A DNA stretch of 32,430 nt from Angelakisella sp. (GTDB lineage Bacteria > Bacillota > Clostridia > Oscillospirales > Ruminococcaceae), in the NCBI GenBank assembly GCA_020025195.1, contig JAHHSN010000013.1, forward strand, positions 1 through 32,430, read 5' to 3'. Made by a program: the position numbers and the translations under genes. Below the pieces are notes generated by a model. It was not told the origin of the DNA and ran no database searches. It saw only the letters and a list, made by a program, of their open reading frames with translations. Every line of letters begins with the position of its first letter. Position 1 is the stretch's first letter. Positions 24,920 through 32,430 of the stretch are shown piece after piece.

Positions 24920-24948
24920 TTGCGGGGAGGGCGCAAATATGGTACTCT
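24920..24948 (+). promoter_or_regulatory. udk promoter
   Basis: TTGCGG (24920-24925), 17 bp, TACTCT (24943-24948) with TGG before it. AAATATGGTAC (24935-24945) matches the deoD promoter block in opposite orientation. Confidence 0.6.
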
Positions 24949-25019
24949 TAGAGAGGAAAAACCGGGACCGGGCCCACGGCTTCTGCCCCGGGGAATGCAA
25001 TACTGGGGGAGGAATCGGC

Positions 25020-25637
25020 ATGAATACCATGGTGATCGGCATCGCAGGCGGAACCGGAAGCGGAAAAACCACCGTCACCAATAAGCTCAAGGAAATTTTT
25101 GGGGAGGACGTCAGCGTTCTCCACCACGACAGCTATTATAAACGCCACGACGAGCTGGATTTTGAGGAGCGCGAAAAATTAAACTACGACCATCCGGATT
25201 CCTTCGATACCTCGCTCATGGTGCAGGATCTTCGGAGCCTTAAGGCGGGAAAGACCGTGCACTGCCCGGTCTATGATTATGCCATCCACAACCGTACCGA
25301 CCGCACCGAGGAGGTGCGTCCCACACGGGTTATTATTGTGGAGGGGATTCTCATCTATACGGACGAGGAGCTCTGCAATGAGATGGACATCAAGATTTTC
25401 GTGGATACCGACGCCGACGTCCGCATCCTGCGGCGCATTGTGCGGGATGTGAAGGAACGCGGCCGCACCCTCGAATCGGTGGTGGAACAGTACCTCAGCA
25501 CGGTAAAGCCGATGCACGAGCAGTATGTGGAGCCCTCCAAGCGGCGGGCGGACATCATTCTTCCGGAGGGCGGACACAATCTGGTGGCGATGGATATGCT
25601 CACCCAGCGCATCAAGAACCACCTCGCGGAAAACTGA
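25020..25637 (+). CDS. udk: Uridine kinase
   Basis: A cytosolic kinase (205 aa) that phosphorylates uridine and cytidine for pyrimidine salvage. The P-loop GGTGSGKTT is at residues 10-18, DSYYKRHDEL holds the substrate Asp/Tyr, NYDHPDSFD is conserved, and RDVKERGRT forms the lid. The ATG at 25020 follows GGGGGAGGAA; an upstream in-frame ATG/GTG near 24939 lies within the promoter. A terminator follows the stop. Confidence 0.95.
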   Translation: MNTMVIGIAGGTGSGKTTVTNKLKEIFGEDVSVLHHDSYYKRHDELDFEEREKLNYDHPDSFDTSLMVQDLRSLKAGKTVHCPVYDYAIHNRTDRTEEVRPTRVIIVEGILIYTDEELCNEMDIKIFVDTDADVRILRRIVRDVKERGRTLESVVEQYLSTVKPMHEQYVEPSKRRADIILPEGGHNLVAMDMLTQRIKNHLAEN

Positions 25638-25654
25638 GACAGGATAAAAAAGAG

Positions 25655-25691
25655 AAGCGGCACCCGAAAAGGCTCGGATGCCGCTTTTTTT
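25655..25691. terminator. Intrinsic terminator after udk, shared with the convergent ABC operon
   Basis: AAGCGGCA (25655-25662) pairs with TGCCGCTT (25679-25686). An inner CCGA/TCGG lies beyond one mismatch, and seven Ts follow. A-rich sequence upstream would give Ts on the minus strand. Confidence 0.85.
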
Positions 25692-25703
25692 AAGTGGAGG
25701 GGA

Positions 25704-28700
25704 TCAGTCGATGGACTTCATGGATTCCACCATGCTGATCTTCTTCAGGCGGTAGTGGATGACCCAGTTCACAATAAGCGAGAACAGGATGGTGATTGCT
25801 GCCGCAATGGCGTAGCTCGGCCAGTAGATGTTCCGCCCGAACATAATGGAGTCGATCTCGGCGGTGTGCACCACAAAGGCGGTGAGCCCGGTGCCGAGCA
25901 GCAGCCCCACGGCTGTGCCGAGGAGGGTCAGGATGTTGTTTTCGCGGTAGATATAGGCGGAGACCTCCCGGTCATAGAAGCCCAGCACCTTGAGCGTCGC
26001 GATCTCGCGGACCCGCTCGCAGATGTTGATGTTGGAGAGATTATAAAGCACAATGAAGGCGAGAAGTCCTGCGGAGATGATGAGCACCGCAACCACATAA
26101 GAGAGGCTGTCGGTGACGTTGCGGTACTGCTGGAACAGCTCTTCGTTGGAGGAGATCATCTGGATCAGCCCGCCGTCCAGCAGGCTATGGGAGAACTCCT
26201 TGTGATCCGCTCCCTCCTGCAGGGTGATGATGACCGAGTTGTATTCCGGCTCCTCCAAAAAGACGGAGCGGTAGTAGTCCTCGGAAAGATAGGCAAAGTG
26301 GGCAGCATAGTTTTCGGTGATACCAGCGATCAGAAGCTCATAGGTGTCGCCGTCCGCCTCTACCCGGATGGTATCTCCGGCGGAGACGTCCAGAAGCTCG
26401 GCCAGCTTTTCGGTGAGGATCACGCCCTCCTCCGGGGCGGCCAGCGGCCTTACCGGGCGGCGTTCCTGTAGAGTGACAAAGTCAGTGAGACGCTCCTGAT
26501 CCTTTGAGACCGTAAGGCTGAGGTCATATTTCTTTTCCGGTCCGAGGGCGGAAACGGTGGTGCGGTACTGTGCCATCCATTCCTCCACCTCGGGACTTTC
26601 CTCCAGCAGGGTGTAAAGCTCCTCCACCTTCTGCTCATCACTCCCGCTGGGGTAGGCGGCGAGCAGGTCATAGCGGAAGACTTCCGTGAACTGTTTGAAG
26701 ATAATGTCCCCGATGGCGTCATTGAGGCCGAAGCCGGTGAGGATGAGCGCCGCGGAGCCTGCAATACCGAAGACGGTCATAAAGACCCGCTTCTTATAGC
26801 GGAACAGGTTGCGGATGGTGACCTTGCGGCTGAAGGAGAGACGGTTCCAGAGGAAGGGAATCCGCTCCAGCAGGACCCGCTTGCCGGCGGGGGGCGCCTT
26901 GGGACGCATGATCGAGGCAGGGGATTCCTTGAGAACGCTGTGACAGACCGAATAGGTGACCAGCAGTACGCAGGAGATGGCCACAGCGCAGCAGATGACG
27001 GCAACGTTCCAGTGGAAGGGCGCCTGTACCTCCGGCAGGTCATACATCAGGCGATAGGTGTTGTAAATGATGGTGGGAAAGATCTTAAAGCCGATGACAA
27101 GGCCGATAACACAGCCCACTACGGTGGCTGTGAGGGAATAGAGCAGATACTTCCCGCGGATCTGCGGGGCGTTGTAGCCCAGGGCCTTAAAGGTGCCGAT
27201 CTCGGTGCGGTGTTCTTCCACCATGCGGGCCATGGTGGTGAGGCAGACCAGCGCGGCTACCGCGAGGAAAAAGACGGGAAAGATGGCGGCGATGTTATCC
27301 ATGCGGTCGGCGTCGTCCCCGAATTCTCCGAAGCCGGGGTTGGCGGCGGCACGGTCGTTTACAAACCATTCGGCCGGCTCCAGCTTTGCAAGGTCATTTT
27401 CGGCGTCCTTAAGCTCCCGCTCGCCCTCGGCAACGTCCTTTTCGCCTTGGGCGATATCGCGGTAGGCGTCGGCGCTTTTTTCTTTAAATTCCCGTTCGCC
27501 GTCTGCCAGTTCCCGGCGGGCCTTCTCCAGCTGCTCGGCGGCCTCGTCCAACTGGGCGGAGCCGCTCGCAATACCGGCGGCCAGATCCTTTTTGCCCTGC
27601 TCCAGCGCGATCTTGCCCTGCTCCAATTCGGTGGCCTTCTTTTGCAGCAGGGCTTCTGCGTCCTCATACTTCTTGACGATTTCATGCAGTGGGGGCAGCG
27701 CTTTTTCCAGCTCCTTTTGCACACGGACAATATTTTCGTCCGTTACTTTACCTCCCTTGTAGAGCATTTCACCCAGAAGGGGAACAGCGGTTTCCTCATC
27801 GGGACTAGATCCGGGACGAAGGATTTGCGACATGAGTACACTCAGAGTGTTGAGGGATTCTCGGAGATGGTGCTCATCTGCGGCTTGTGTTTTGATATCA
27901 TTCTCATCCGGAAGCTCTTTCAGAGCACGGAGAGCGGGCAGCATAGTCTGCTCGGCAATGGCGATTGTGTTTTTGACGGCGACAACGCCTTCTCGCTGCT
28001 TTTCCAGTTCGGCTTGGGCGGCGGCGAGCTGTTCCTCGCCCTCCTTGAGGGCTTTTTCCGCCTCGGCGAGTTTCTTCCTTCCCGCGGCGACTCCACTGTG
28101 GAACGACGCGAGGCCTTCCTCATATTCCTTTTCACCGTCGGACAGCTCTTTTCGGCCGTCCTCCAGCTCCTGCTTCGCGTCGGCCAGCTTTTTCTTGGCG
28201 TCGGCGATCTCCACCCTGGCGTCGGAAATTTCCACCTTGGCGTCATCTATTTTTTGCTGCGCCTCGGCCTTTACTTCCTCCAGACGGGGCTCGCTGCGCG
28301 CCTCTCCCAGCTCCTCTAAGGAGTCCAGGACCGGCTCCACCAGAGCGGGGTATTCTTCCCCTCCGTAGCAGAGCAGCTCGGAAGCTCCCTCGACCCGCAG
28401 CACGACCTCGGTATAGATATCGGTATCAAAGTTTTCCTCGGGGATATAGAGAAAGGCGTCCAGACTGCCGTCCCCGATGGTGGTATTGCCGCGCTTGGTC
28501 CGGTCGATGTAGCGGGGCGAGCTGGCCACGCCGACGATTTTGTATTCCGTGTTATGTAGACTTTCGGAGAGATCATCCCCCGGCTTTCCCGCCGTGAGGG
28601 GAAGGGCATCGCCCACATGGAAGCCATAGGCGCGAAGGAGCGGGTCGATGACGCACTCATCAGCGGCTTCCGGAAGACGTCCCTCCCGGAGCACCAGCCG

Positions 28701-29063
28701 GTCCAGAGCGCTTTCGGGGGAGGAAAGCGCTTCCTCCGAAAGGGAAAACACCCGGGCGGAATGGCTCTCCCGCCCCTCAATGAAGCAGTCGAGAAACTTG
28801 CCGGGTTCGGCTTTTTCCACTCCCGCGGTCTCCCGGATCAGGGCGAGGTCAGTCTCGCTGAAGCCAAGGGTGGAAATGAGCTGAATATCCAGCGTATTGG
28901 TATCATTAAAATAGTCGCTCGCTGTTGTTCGCATATCGCTCCCGGTGGCCCGAATGCCTGCAAAAAAGCCCACCCCGATCGCAATGATGAGCAGGATGGA
29001 GAAAAAGCGGCTCAGTGATTTTTTGATGGTACGGAAGGCGTCCTTCCGTGCGACTCCGGTCAT
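25704..29063 (-). CDS. FtsX/MacB-like ABC transporter permease with long extracellular coiled coil
   Basis: This 1119-aa permease has one N-terminal membrane helix (about 19-38) and an extracellular region with two parts. The first (about 40-265) is globular and MacPD-like. The second (about 270-560) is a long charged, heptad-rich helical segment with repeated A-[DE]-A-K/L-x-E-L patterns. A three-helix FtsX block (about 600-730), a single helix near 770-795, a second periplasm-type domain (about 800-970) and a final FtsX block (about 985-1105) follow. It pairs with the next upstream ATPase gene. Similar Firmicutes pairs are often annotated as lipid, peptide or antimicrobial-related exporters, but the substrate here is unknown. 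TAGGAGGGT precedes the ATG. Confidence 0.88.
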   Translation of the reverse strand: MTGVARKDAFRTIKKSLSRFFSILLIIAIGVGFFAGIRATGSDMRTTASDYFNDTNTLDIQLISTLGFSETDLALIRETAGVEKAEPGKFLDCFIEGRESHSARVFSLSEEALSSPESALDRLVLREGRLPEAADECVIDPLLRAYGFHVGDALPLTAGKPGDDLSESLHNTEYKIVGVASSPRYIDRTKRGNTTIGDGSLDAFLYIPEENFDTDIYTEVVLRVEGASELLCYGGEEYPALVEPVLDSLEELGEARSEPRLEEVKAEAQQKIDDAKVEISDARVEIADAKKKLADAKQELEDGRKELSDGEKEYEEGLASFHSGVAAGRKKLAEAEKALKEGEEQLAAAQAELEKQREGVVAVKNTIAIAEQTMLPALRALKELPDENDIKTQAADEHHLRESLNTLSVLMSQILRPGSSPDEETAVPLLGEMLYKGGKVTDENIVRVQKELEKALPPLHEIVKKYEDAEALLQKKATELEQGKIALEQGKKDLAAGIASGSAQLDEAAEQLEKARRELADGEREFKEKSADAYRDIAQGEKDVAEGERELKDAENDLAKLEPAEWFVNDRAAANPGFGEFGDDADRMDNIAAIFPVFFLAVAALVCLTTMARMVEEHRTEIGTFKALGYNAPQIRGKYLLYSLTATVVGCVIGLVIGFKIFPTIIYNTYRLMYDLPEVQAPFHWNVAVICCAVAISCVLLVTYSVCHSVLKESPASIMRPKAPPAGKRVLLERIPFLWNRLSFSRKVTIRNLFRYKKRVFMTVFGIAGSAALILTGFGLNDAIGDIIFKQFTEVFRYDLLAAYPSGSDEQKVEELYTLLEESPEVEEWMAQYRTTVSALGPEKKYDLSLTVSKDQERLTDFVTLQERRPVRPLAAPEEGVILTEKLAELLDVSAGDTIRVEADGDTYELLIAGITENYAAHFAYLSEDYYRSVFLEEPEYNSVIITLQEGADHKEFSHSLLDGGLIQMISSNEELFQQYRNVTDSLSYVVAVLIISAGLLAFIVLYNLSNINICERVREIATLKVLGFYDREVSAYIYRENNILTLLGTAVGLLLGTGLTAFVVHTAEIDSIMFGRNIYWPSYAIAAAITILFSLIVNWVIHYRLKKISMVESMKSID

Positions 29064-29103
29064 GAGGTGACCCTCCTATTCTTGGAACTGCGCGGCCAAA
29101 CGG

Positions 29104-29805
29104 TCACCATTCGATGGTGTTCACGTCGGCGGGGTTCGGATTTTCAATGTTGGATTCGACGCGGCTGTTTCGCACCGTGATAACACGATCGGCCATCGGG
29201 GTGATGGCGGTGTTATGGGTCACGACGATGACGGTGACGTTGTTTTCCCGGCAGGCGCTCTGCAGAAGCGCGAGGATCTGCTTGCCGGTCTTATAGTCGA
29301 GGGCGCCGGTCGGCTCATCGCAGAGGAGCAGCTTGGGACGCTTCGCGAGGGCGCGGGCAATGGAGACGCGCTGCTGCTCGCCGCCGGAAAGCTGGGCGGG
29401 GAAGTTGGCCAGCCGGTGCTCCAGTCCCACCGCGGTGAGGGCTTCCTCGGCGCTCATGGGGTCCCGGCAGATCTGCGCCGCAAGCTCCACGTTTTCAAGG
29501 GCGGTCAGGTTCTGCACCAGATTATAGAACTGAAAGACAAAGCCGATGTCATGGCGGCGGTAGCCGGTGAGCTGCCGGGGACTGTAGCGGGCGATATCCT
29601 CGCCGTCCACCAGCACCTGTCCCTCATCACAGGAATCCATGCCGCCCAAAATATTGAGGACGGTGGTCTTGCCCGCGCCCGAGGGCCCGACGATGATGGC
29701 GAATTCTCCCTTTTCGATATGGAAGTTAACCCCATCCGAGGCGGCGGTGACGACGTCGCCGGTCCGATAGCGTTTATAAACGTCCTTAAATTCCACGAAT
29801 GACAT
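29104..29805 (-). CDS. ABC transporter ATP-binding protein (MacB/LolD type)
   Basis: The 233-aa ATPase partner of the FtsX-like permease. Walker A is GPSGAGKT (40-47), Q-loop Gln92 (FVFQFYNLV), signature LSGGEQQRVSIARAL (139-153), Walker B LLLCDEP (159-165) and switch His in VTHN. The ATG at 29805 begins the conserved domain, with GGGAGG about 12 bases before it; an upstream in-frame start near 30048 would run through the promoter. It lies 40 bases upstream of the permease gene and is divergent from a TetR gene that may control both. Confidence 0.93.
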   Translation of the reverse strand: MSFVEFKDVYKRYRTGDVVTAASDGVNFHIEKGEFAIIVGPSGAGKTTVLNILGGMDSCDEGQVLVDGEDIARYSPRQLTGYRRHDIGFVFQFYNLVQNLTALENVELAAQICRDPMSAEEALTAVGLEHRLANFPAQLSGGEQQRVSIARALAKRPKLLLCDEPTGALDYKTGKQILALLQSACRENNVTVIVVTHNTAITPMADRVITVRNSRVESNIENPNPADVNTIEW

Positions 29806-29895
29806 AAATCTTAAAGCCTCCCGAAGCCCCCAGACGCGGGGAAAAGTGAAACGCGAGGAGCCGGATGGGCTCCAACAACACAAGGTAAGATTAAA

Positions 29896-29908
29896 CAACA
29901 CGGTGTTG
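29896..29908. promoter_or_regulatory. Probable TetR operator in the divergent promoter region
   Basis: CAACAC-G-GTGTTG is a perfect 13-bp palindrome. It overlaps the -35 of the tetR promoter and lies just after the start expected from the ABC promoter. A further CAACAAC half site lies at 29873-29879. Confidence 0.55.
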
Positions 29909-29934
29909 CTTATATCGCTGATTTCGATTATACT
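29906..29934 (+). promoter_or_regulatory. Promoter of the tetR gene
   Basis: TTGCTT (29906-29911), 17 bp, TATACT (29929-29934). Its -10 overlaps the minus-strand -10, so only one of the two promoters can be occupied at a time. Confidence 0.6.
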
Positions 29935-29954
29935 GATTTTATAGGGAAACGCAA
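29927..29954 (-). promoter_or_regulatory. Promoter of the ABC transporter operon
   Basis: Minus strand: TTGCGT (29954-29949), 16 bp, TATAAT (29932-29927). Confidence 0.65.
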
Positions 29955-30047
29955 CCGATAAAAAAAGCGCTGCAGTCGGGATAACCGACAAAATCCCCCT
30001 AATCTGTTTAACATTCACGGATTGTTTACGTGCGGAAGGAGACTGCA

Positions 30048-30602
30048 ATGAAGAACGATCATCGGGTCAGGCTGACCAAGATGCTTTTGCACCGCAGCCT
30101 GATCAGTCTCATGCGGGACCGCCCCTTTGCCAAAATCACCGTCAAGGAGATCTGCGAGCGGGCGGACATCAACCGGGCCACTTTTTATGCGCACTATGCC
30201 GGCACCGAGGAGCTCCTGTTGGAGATCAAGACAGAGGTGGCGGAGGAGATCCTCCGTTCGGTCAACAACACGGTCCACGGGAGCGACAGCTGCGAAACCA
30301 TTTTGGAGATCTGCCAGTCCATCCTTAAGAACCGAGAATACTGCGAGGTGCTTTTTGGGAAGTACGGCGATGAGAAGTTCCTCATGAATATTCTGGATAC
30401 AGCGCGGGAGCAGAGCGTGAAGCTGTTTCGGCGTGGCAGGGCGGAGCTTCCCGCCGCGACTTTGGATCGGGTCTATACCTATATTGCACACGGCAGCGTG
30501 GCCATCATCCGCCACTGGGTGCAGAGCGGGATGCAGGAGACCCCGGCAGAGATCGCGGAATTCATCGAAAAGGTTTCAAACGGCGTCTATCAGGCGGTAT
30601 AA
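30048..30602 (+). CDS. TetR/AcrR-family transcriptional regulator
   Basis: The 184-aa regulator has an N-terminal HTH (about residues 8-55) with the typical ITVKEICERADINRATFYAHYAGTEELL arrangement, and a helical ligand-binding C-terminal domain (about 60-180). The ligand is unknown. The ATG at 30048 follows GGAAGGAGA. It is divergent from the ABC exporter pair across a shared promoter, so control of that transporter plus autoregulation is the natural reading. It lies 14 bases before birA and may be co-transcribed with it. Confidence 0.88.
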   Translation: MKNDHRVRLTKMLLHRSLISLMRDRPFAKITVKEICERADINRATFYAHYAGTEELLLEIKTEVAEEILRSVNNTVHGSDSCETILEICQSILKNREYCEVLFGKYGDEKFLMNILDTAREQSVKLFRRGRAELPAATLDRVYTYIAHGSVAIIRHWVQSGMQETPAEIAEFIEKVSNGVYQAV

Positions 30603-30616
30603 AAGGAGAGGATCAA

Positions 30617-31621
30617 ATGGAAAAGAAAACATGGCGAGAGGAGCTTTTCAGTTTCCTCACCGGCGACGGGGACTTTCATTCCGGGCAGGAGCTTTCCGAG
30701 CGGCTGGGGGTCTCCCGCAACGCGGTCTGGAAAGAGGTGAACCTCCTCCGGGAGGCGGGCTTTGAGATCGAATCGGTGACGAACCGGGGCTACCGGCTCC
30801 TTAAAATGCCGGACCTCATGACGGCACCCCTGCTGGAGCGTCAGCTCCCCGAACGGGACAGGGCGCTCCTTCATGTCTTTGAGGAGCTGGACTCCACCAA
30901 CACCAAGGCGCTGCAGCTGGCGCTGGCGGAGGCCCCCTCCGGCACAGTGGTCCTTGCCGACCGGCAGACGAGGGGCAGCGGACGCCTCGGCAGGAGCTTT
31001 GCCTCTCCCGCGGGGGTCGGCATCTATCTTTCCTACCTCATCCGTCCCGAGCCGGGCGCGAAGGGACTTTCCCTTCTCACCTCCTATGCGGGGCTGGCCG
31101 TTTCCGAGGAGCTGGAGGCGCTGGGGCTTGCTCCCCAAATCAAATGGCCCAACGACATCATTATTGATAAAAGAAAGGTCTGCGGCATCCTTACCAAGCT
31201 CACCAGCGACGCCGAGACCGCCACAGTGAACGGTGCTGTGATCGGCATCGGCATCAATGTGGCGGAGGCACGGGAGGACTTCCCGGAGGAGCTTCGGGAT
31301 AAGGCCATCTCGGTGCGAGAAGCGGGGGTCAGCGTTCCGCGGGCGGAGCTTGCGGCGGGGGTCATCCGCCGGCTGGATGAATATTTCTTTGAGAAGGACC
31401 TGCTCAACCACCCCGACCCCGCCATTCTGGCGGAGCTGGAGCGCCGTTCCTGCACCATCGGAAAACGTGTTACGGTCATCGGCACCCTCGGCAGCCGGGA
31501 GGCGGACGCCATCGGGCTGGCGGAGGACGGCGGCCTTAGGGTGCGCTACCCGGACGGCGCCGAGGCGACGGTTTCCAGCGGGGAGGTCAGCGTTCGGGGT
31601 CTGCTCGGCTATGCTACCTAA
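30617..31621 (+). CDS. birA: Bifunctional biotin operon repressor/biotin-[acetyl-CoA-carboxylase] ligase
   Basis: A 334-aa enzyme that makes biotinyl-AMP and transfers biotin to carrier-protein lysines. The N-terminal winged helix (about 5-65, LGVSRNAVWKEVNLLREAGFEIE) can bind DNA, so it is also a repressor type. The catalytic domain has DSTN, the biotin/ATP loop TRGSGRLGRSFASP (usually GRGRxGR), and KWPNDIIID with KVCGIL. An SH3-like domain ends the protein. AAAGGAGAG precedes the ATG. No biotin synthesis genes are adjacent in this window. Confidence 0.94.
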   Translation: MEKKTWREELFSFLTGDGDFHSGQELSERLGVSRNAVWKEVNLLREAGFEIESVTNRGYRLLKMPDLMTAPLLERQLPERDRALLHVFEELDSTNTKALQLALAEAPSGTVVLADRQTRGSGRLGRSFASPAGVGIYLSYLIRPEPGAKGLSLLTSYAGLAVSEELEALGLAPQIKWPNDIIIDKRKVCGILTKLTSDAETATVNGAVIGIGINVAEAREDFPEELRDKAISVREAGVSVPRAELAAGVIRRLDEYFFEKDLLNHPDPAILAELERRSCTIGKRVTVIGTLGSREADAIGLAEDGGLRVRYPDGAEATVSSGEVSVRGLLGYAT

Positions 31622-31637
31622 AAAAGGAGATACGATT

Positions 31638-32430
31638 ATGACATATGAAGAACTGCTGGCGGCGGCGCGGTCCCGCATGGGGAGCTATTGCAGGGCCTGC
31701 CCTGTCTGTGACGGCCGTGCCTGCGGGAACCGGATTCCCGGCCCGGGCGCCAAGGGCTACGGCGATACCGCCGTCAGGAATTTTGAGGCCTGGAAAAAAA
31801 TAAGGCTCCGCCTGGATTCCATCACCGAGGGCGGTGCGATGGATACGGAATTTACCTTTTTGGGACGGAAGTTTTCCCTCCCGGTCTTTGCCGGCCCTGT
31901 GGGGGCGGTGAACCTCCACTATGGAAGCGATTATAATGATGTGAGCTACAATGCCGTTCTGGTGAAAGCGGCGGCGGAGGCGGGCGGTGCGGCATTTACC
32001 GGGGACGGCATCGACCCGGCGGTCATGAAGGCAGCGGTGGAGGCCATCGGGGCCAACGGCGGCTGCGGCATCCCCACCGTGAAACCGTGGGACAAGAAAA
32101 CCATTATGGAAAAGCTCGCCCTTGCCAGAGAGTGTGGCGCCTTTGCCGCGGCGATGGACGTGGATGCGGCAGGGCTGCCCCTGCTCCAGAATCGCACCCC
32201 TCCCGCGGGGGTCAAGACCGAGGAGGAGCTTGCCGAGATTATTAAAGCGGCGGGCATGCCCTTTATCGTCAAGGGCATTATGACGGCGGCGGGCGCCGAG
32301 AAGGCGATGCGTGCCGGGGCCTCCGCCATTGTTGTTTCCAACCACGGCGGACGGACATTGGATGGCTGTGCCGCAACGGCGGAGGTCCTGCCCGAGGTCG
32401 TGGCGGCGGTGGGCGGGCAGGTTCCCATTC
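31638..32430 (+). CDS. FMN-dependent alpha-hydroxy-acid dehydrogenase/oxidase family protein (3' truncated by window)
   Basis: At least 264 residues, running off the window end without a stop. The fold is that of the lactate/glycolate oxidase family, with FMN barrel strands such as LPVFAGPVGAV, FIVKGIM and the catalytic SNHGGRTLDG (His and Arg). The N-terminus has a cysteine cluster, CRACPVCDGRAC, absent from classical lactate oxidases but common in homologues of anaerobic Firmicutes. Possible metal or iron-sulfur binding there is inference. AAAAAGGAGA precedes the ATG, 16 bases after birA. The substrate is unknown. Confidence 0.87.
   Translation, partial: MTYEELLAAARSRMGSYCRACPVCDGRACGNRIPGPGAKGYGDTAVRNFEAWKKIRLRLDSITEGGAMDTEFTFLGRKFSLPVFAGPVGAVNLHYGSDYNDVSYNAVLVKAAAEAGGAAFTGDGIDPAVMKAAVEAIGANGGCGIPTVKPWDKKTIMEKLALARECGAFAAAMDVDAAGLPLLQNRTPPAGVKTEEELAEIIKAAGMPFIVKGIMTAAGAEKAMRAGASAIVVSNHGGRTLDGCAATAEVLPEVVAAVGGQVPI

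Overview
The window is a compact, high-GC stretch of a bacterial chromosome. Gene families, strong Shine-Dalgarno sequences, frequent TTG/GTG starts, tandem feoA plus an FeoB-associated Cys-rich peptide, and a DtxR/MntR-type iron regulator suggest a Gram-positive anaerobe of class Clostridia, probably the gut Oscillospirales. That placement is inference from gene content; no marker gene was compared. No rRNA, tRNA, CRISPR array, insertion sequence or phage gene was seen.

Layout. (1) 1-3941: a four-Cys small protein, a large secreted N-acetylmuramoyl-L-alanine amidase and a radical SAM/SPASM protein. (2) 4029-10249: an F-type ATP synthase operon, atpB-atpE-atpF-[delta-alpha fusion]-atpG-atpD-atpC, ending in a clear intrinsic terminator. 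(3) 10268-12087: an RlmA-type rRNA methyltransferase and a convergent lipoprotein gene. (4) 12193-14720: a metal-resistance operon (ArsR/SmtB sensor, stand-alone HMA metallochaperone, P1B-type Zn/Cd ATPase) behind a repeated operator. (5) 14740-15406: a decayed alpha/beta hydrolase pseudogene. (6) 15416-19233: a ferrous-iron cluster with a DtxR/MntR-family regulator divergent from feoA1-feoA2-feoB-Cys-rich peptide. (7) 19425-21555: pgsA and cls, anionic phospholipid synthesis. (8) 21581-24049: a GIY-YIG protein, a very GC-rich cloverleaf-like intergenic element, an unknown protein and RarA. (9) 24100-25691: divergent deoD and udk, nucleoside salvage. (10) 25704-30602: a FtsX-like ABC permease and its ATPase, divergent from a TetR regulator. 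(11) 30617-end: birA and a truncated FMN-dependent alpha-hydroxy-acid dehydrogenase.

The most striking feature is in the ATP synthase. There is no separate atpH gene. The C-terminal, stalk-binding domain of the delta subunit is fused in frame to the N-terminus of alpha, and most of the delta N-terminal helical bundle is absent. Since F1 has three alpha subunits, this predicts up to three delta C-terminal domains per enzyme, which raises a real question about peripheral-stalk architecture. An internal ATG could instead give some unfused alpha.

Two metal regulons can be read from the DNA. A GTTA-N8-TAAC inverted repeat lies before the DtxR-family gene, before feoA1 and before feoB. Three CATATGA elements at exact 16-bp spacing cover the arsR promoter.
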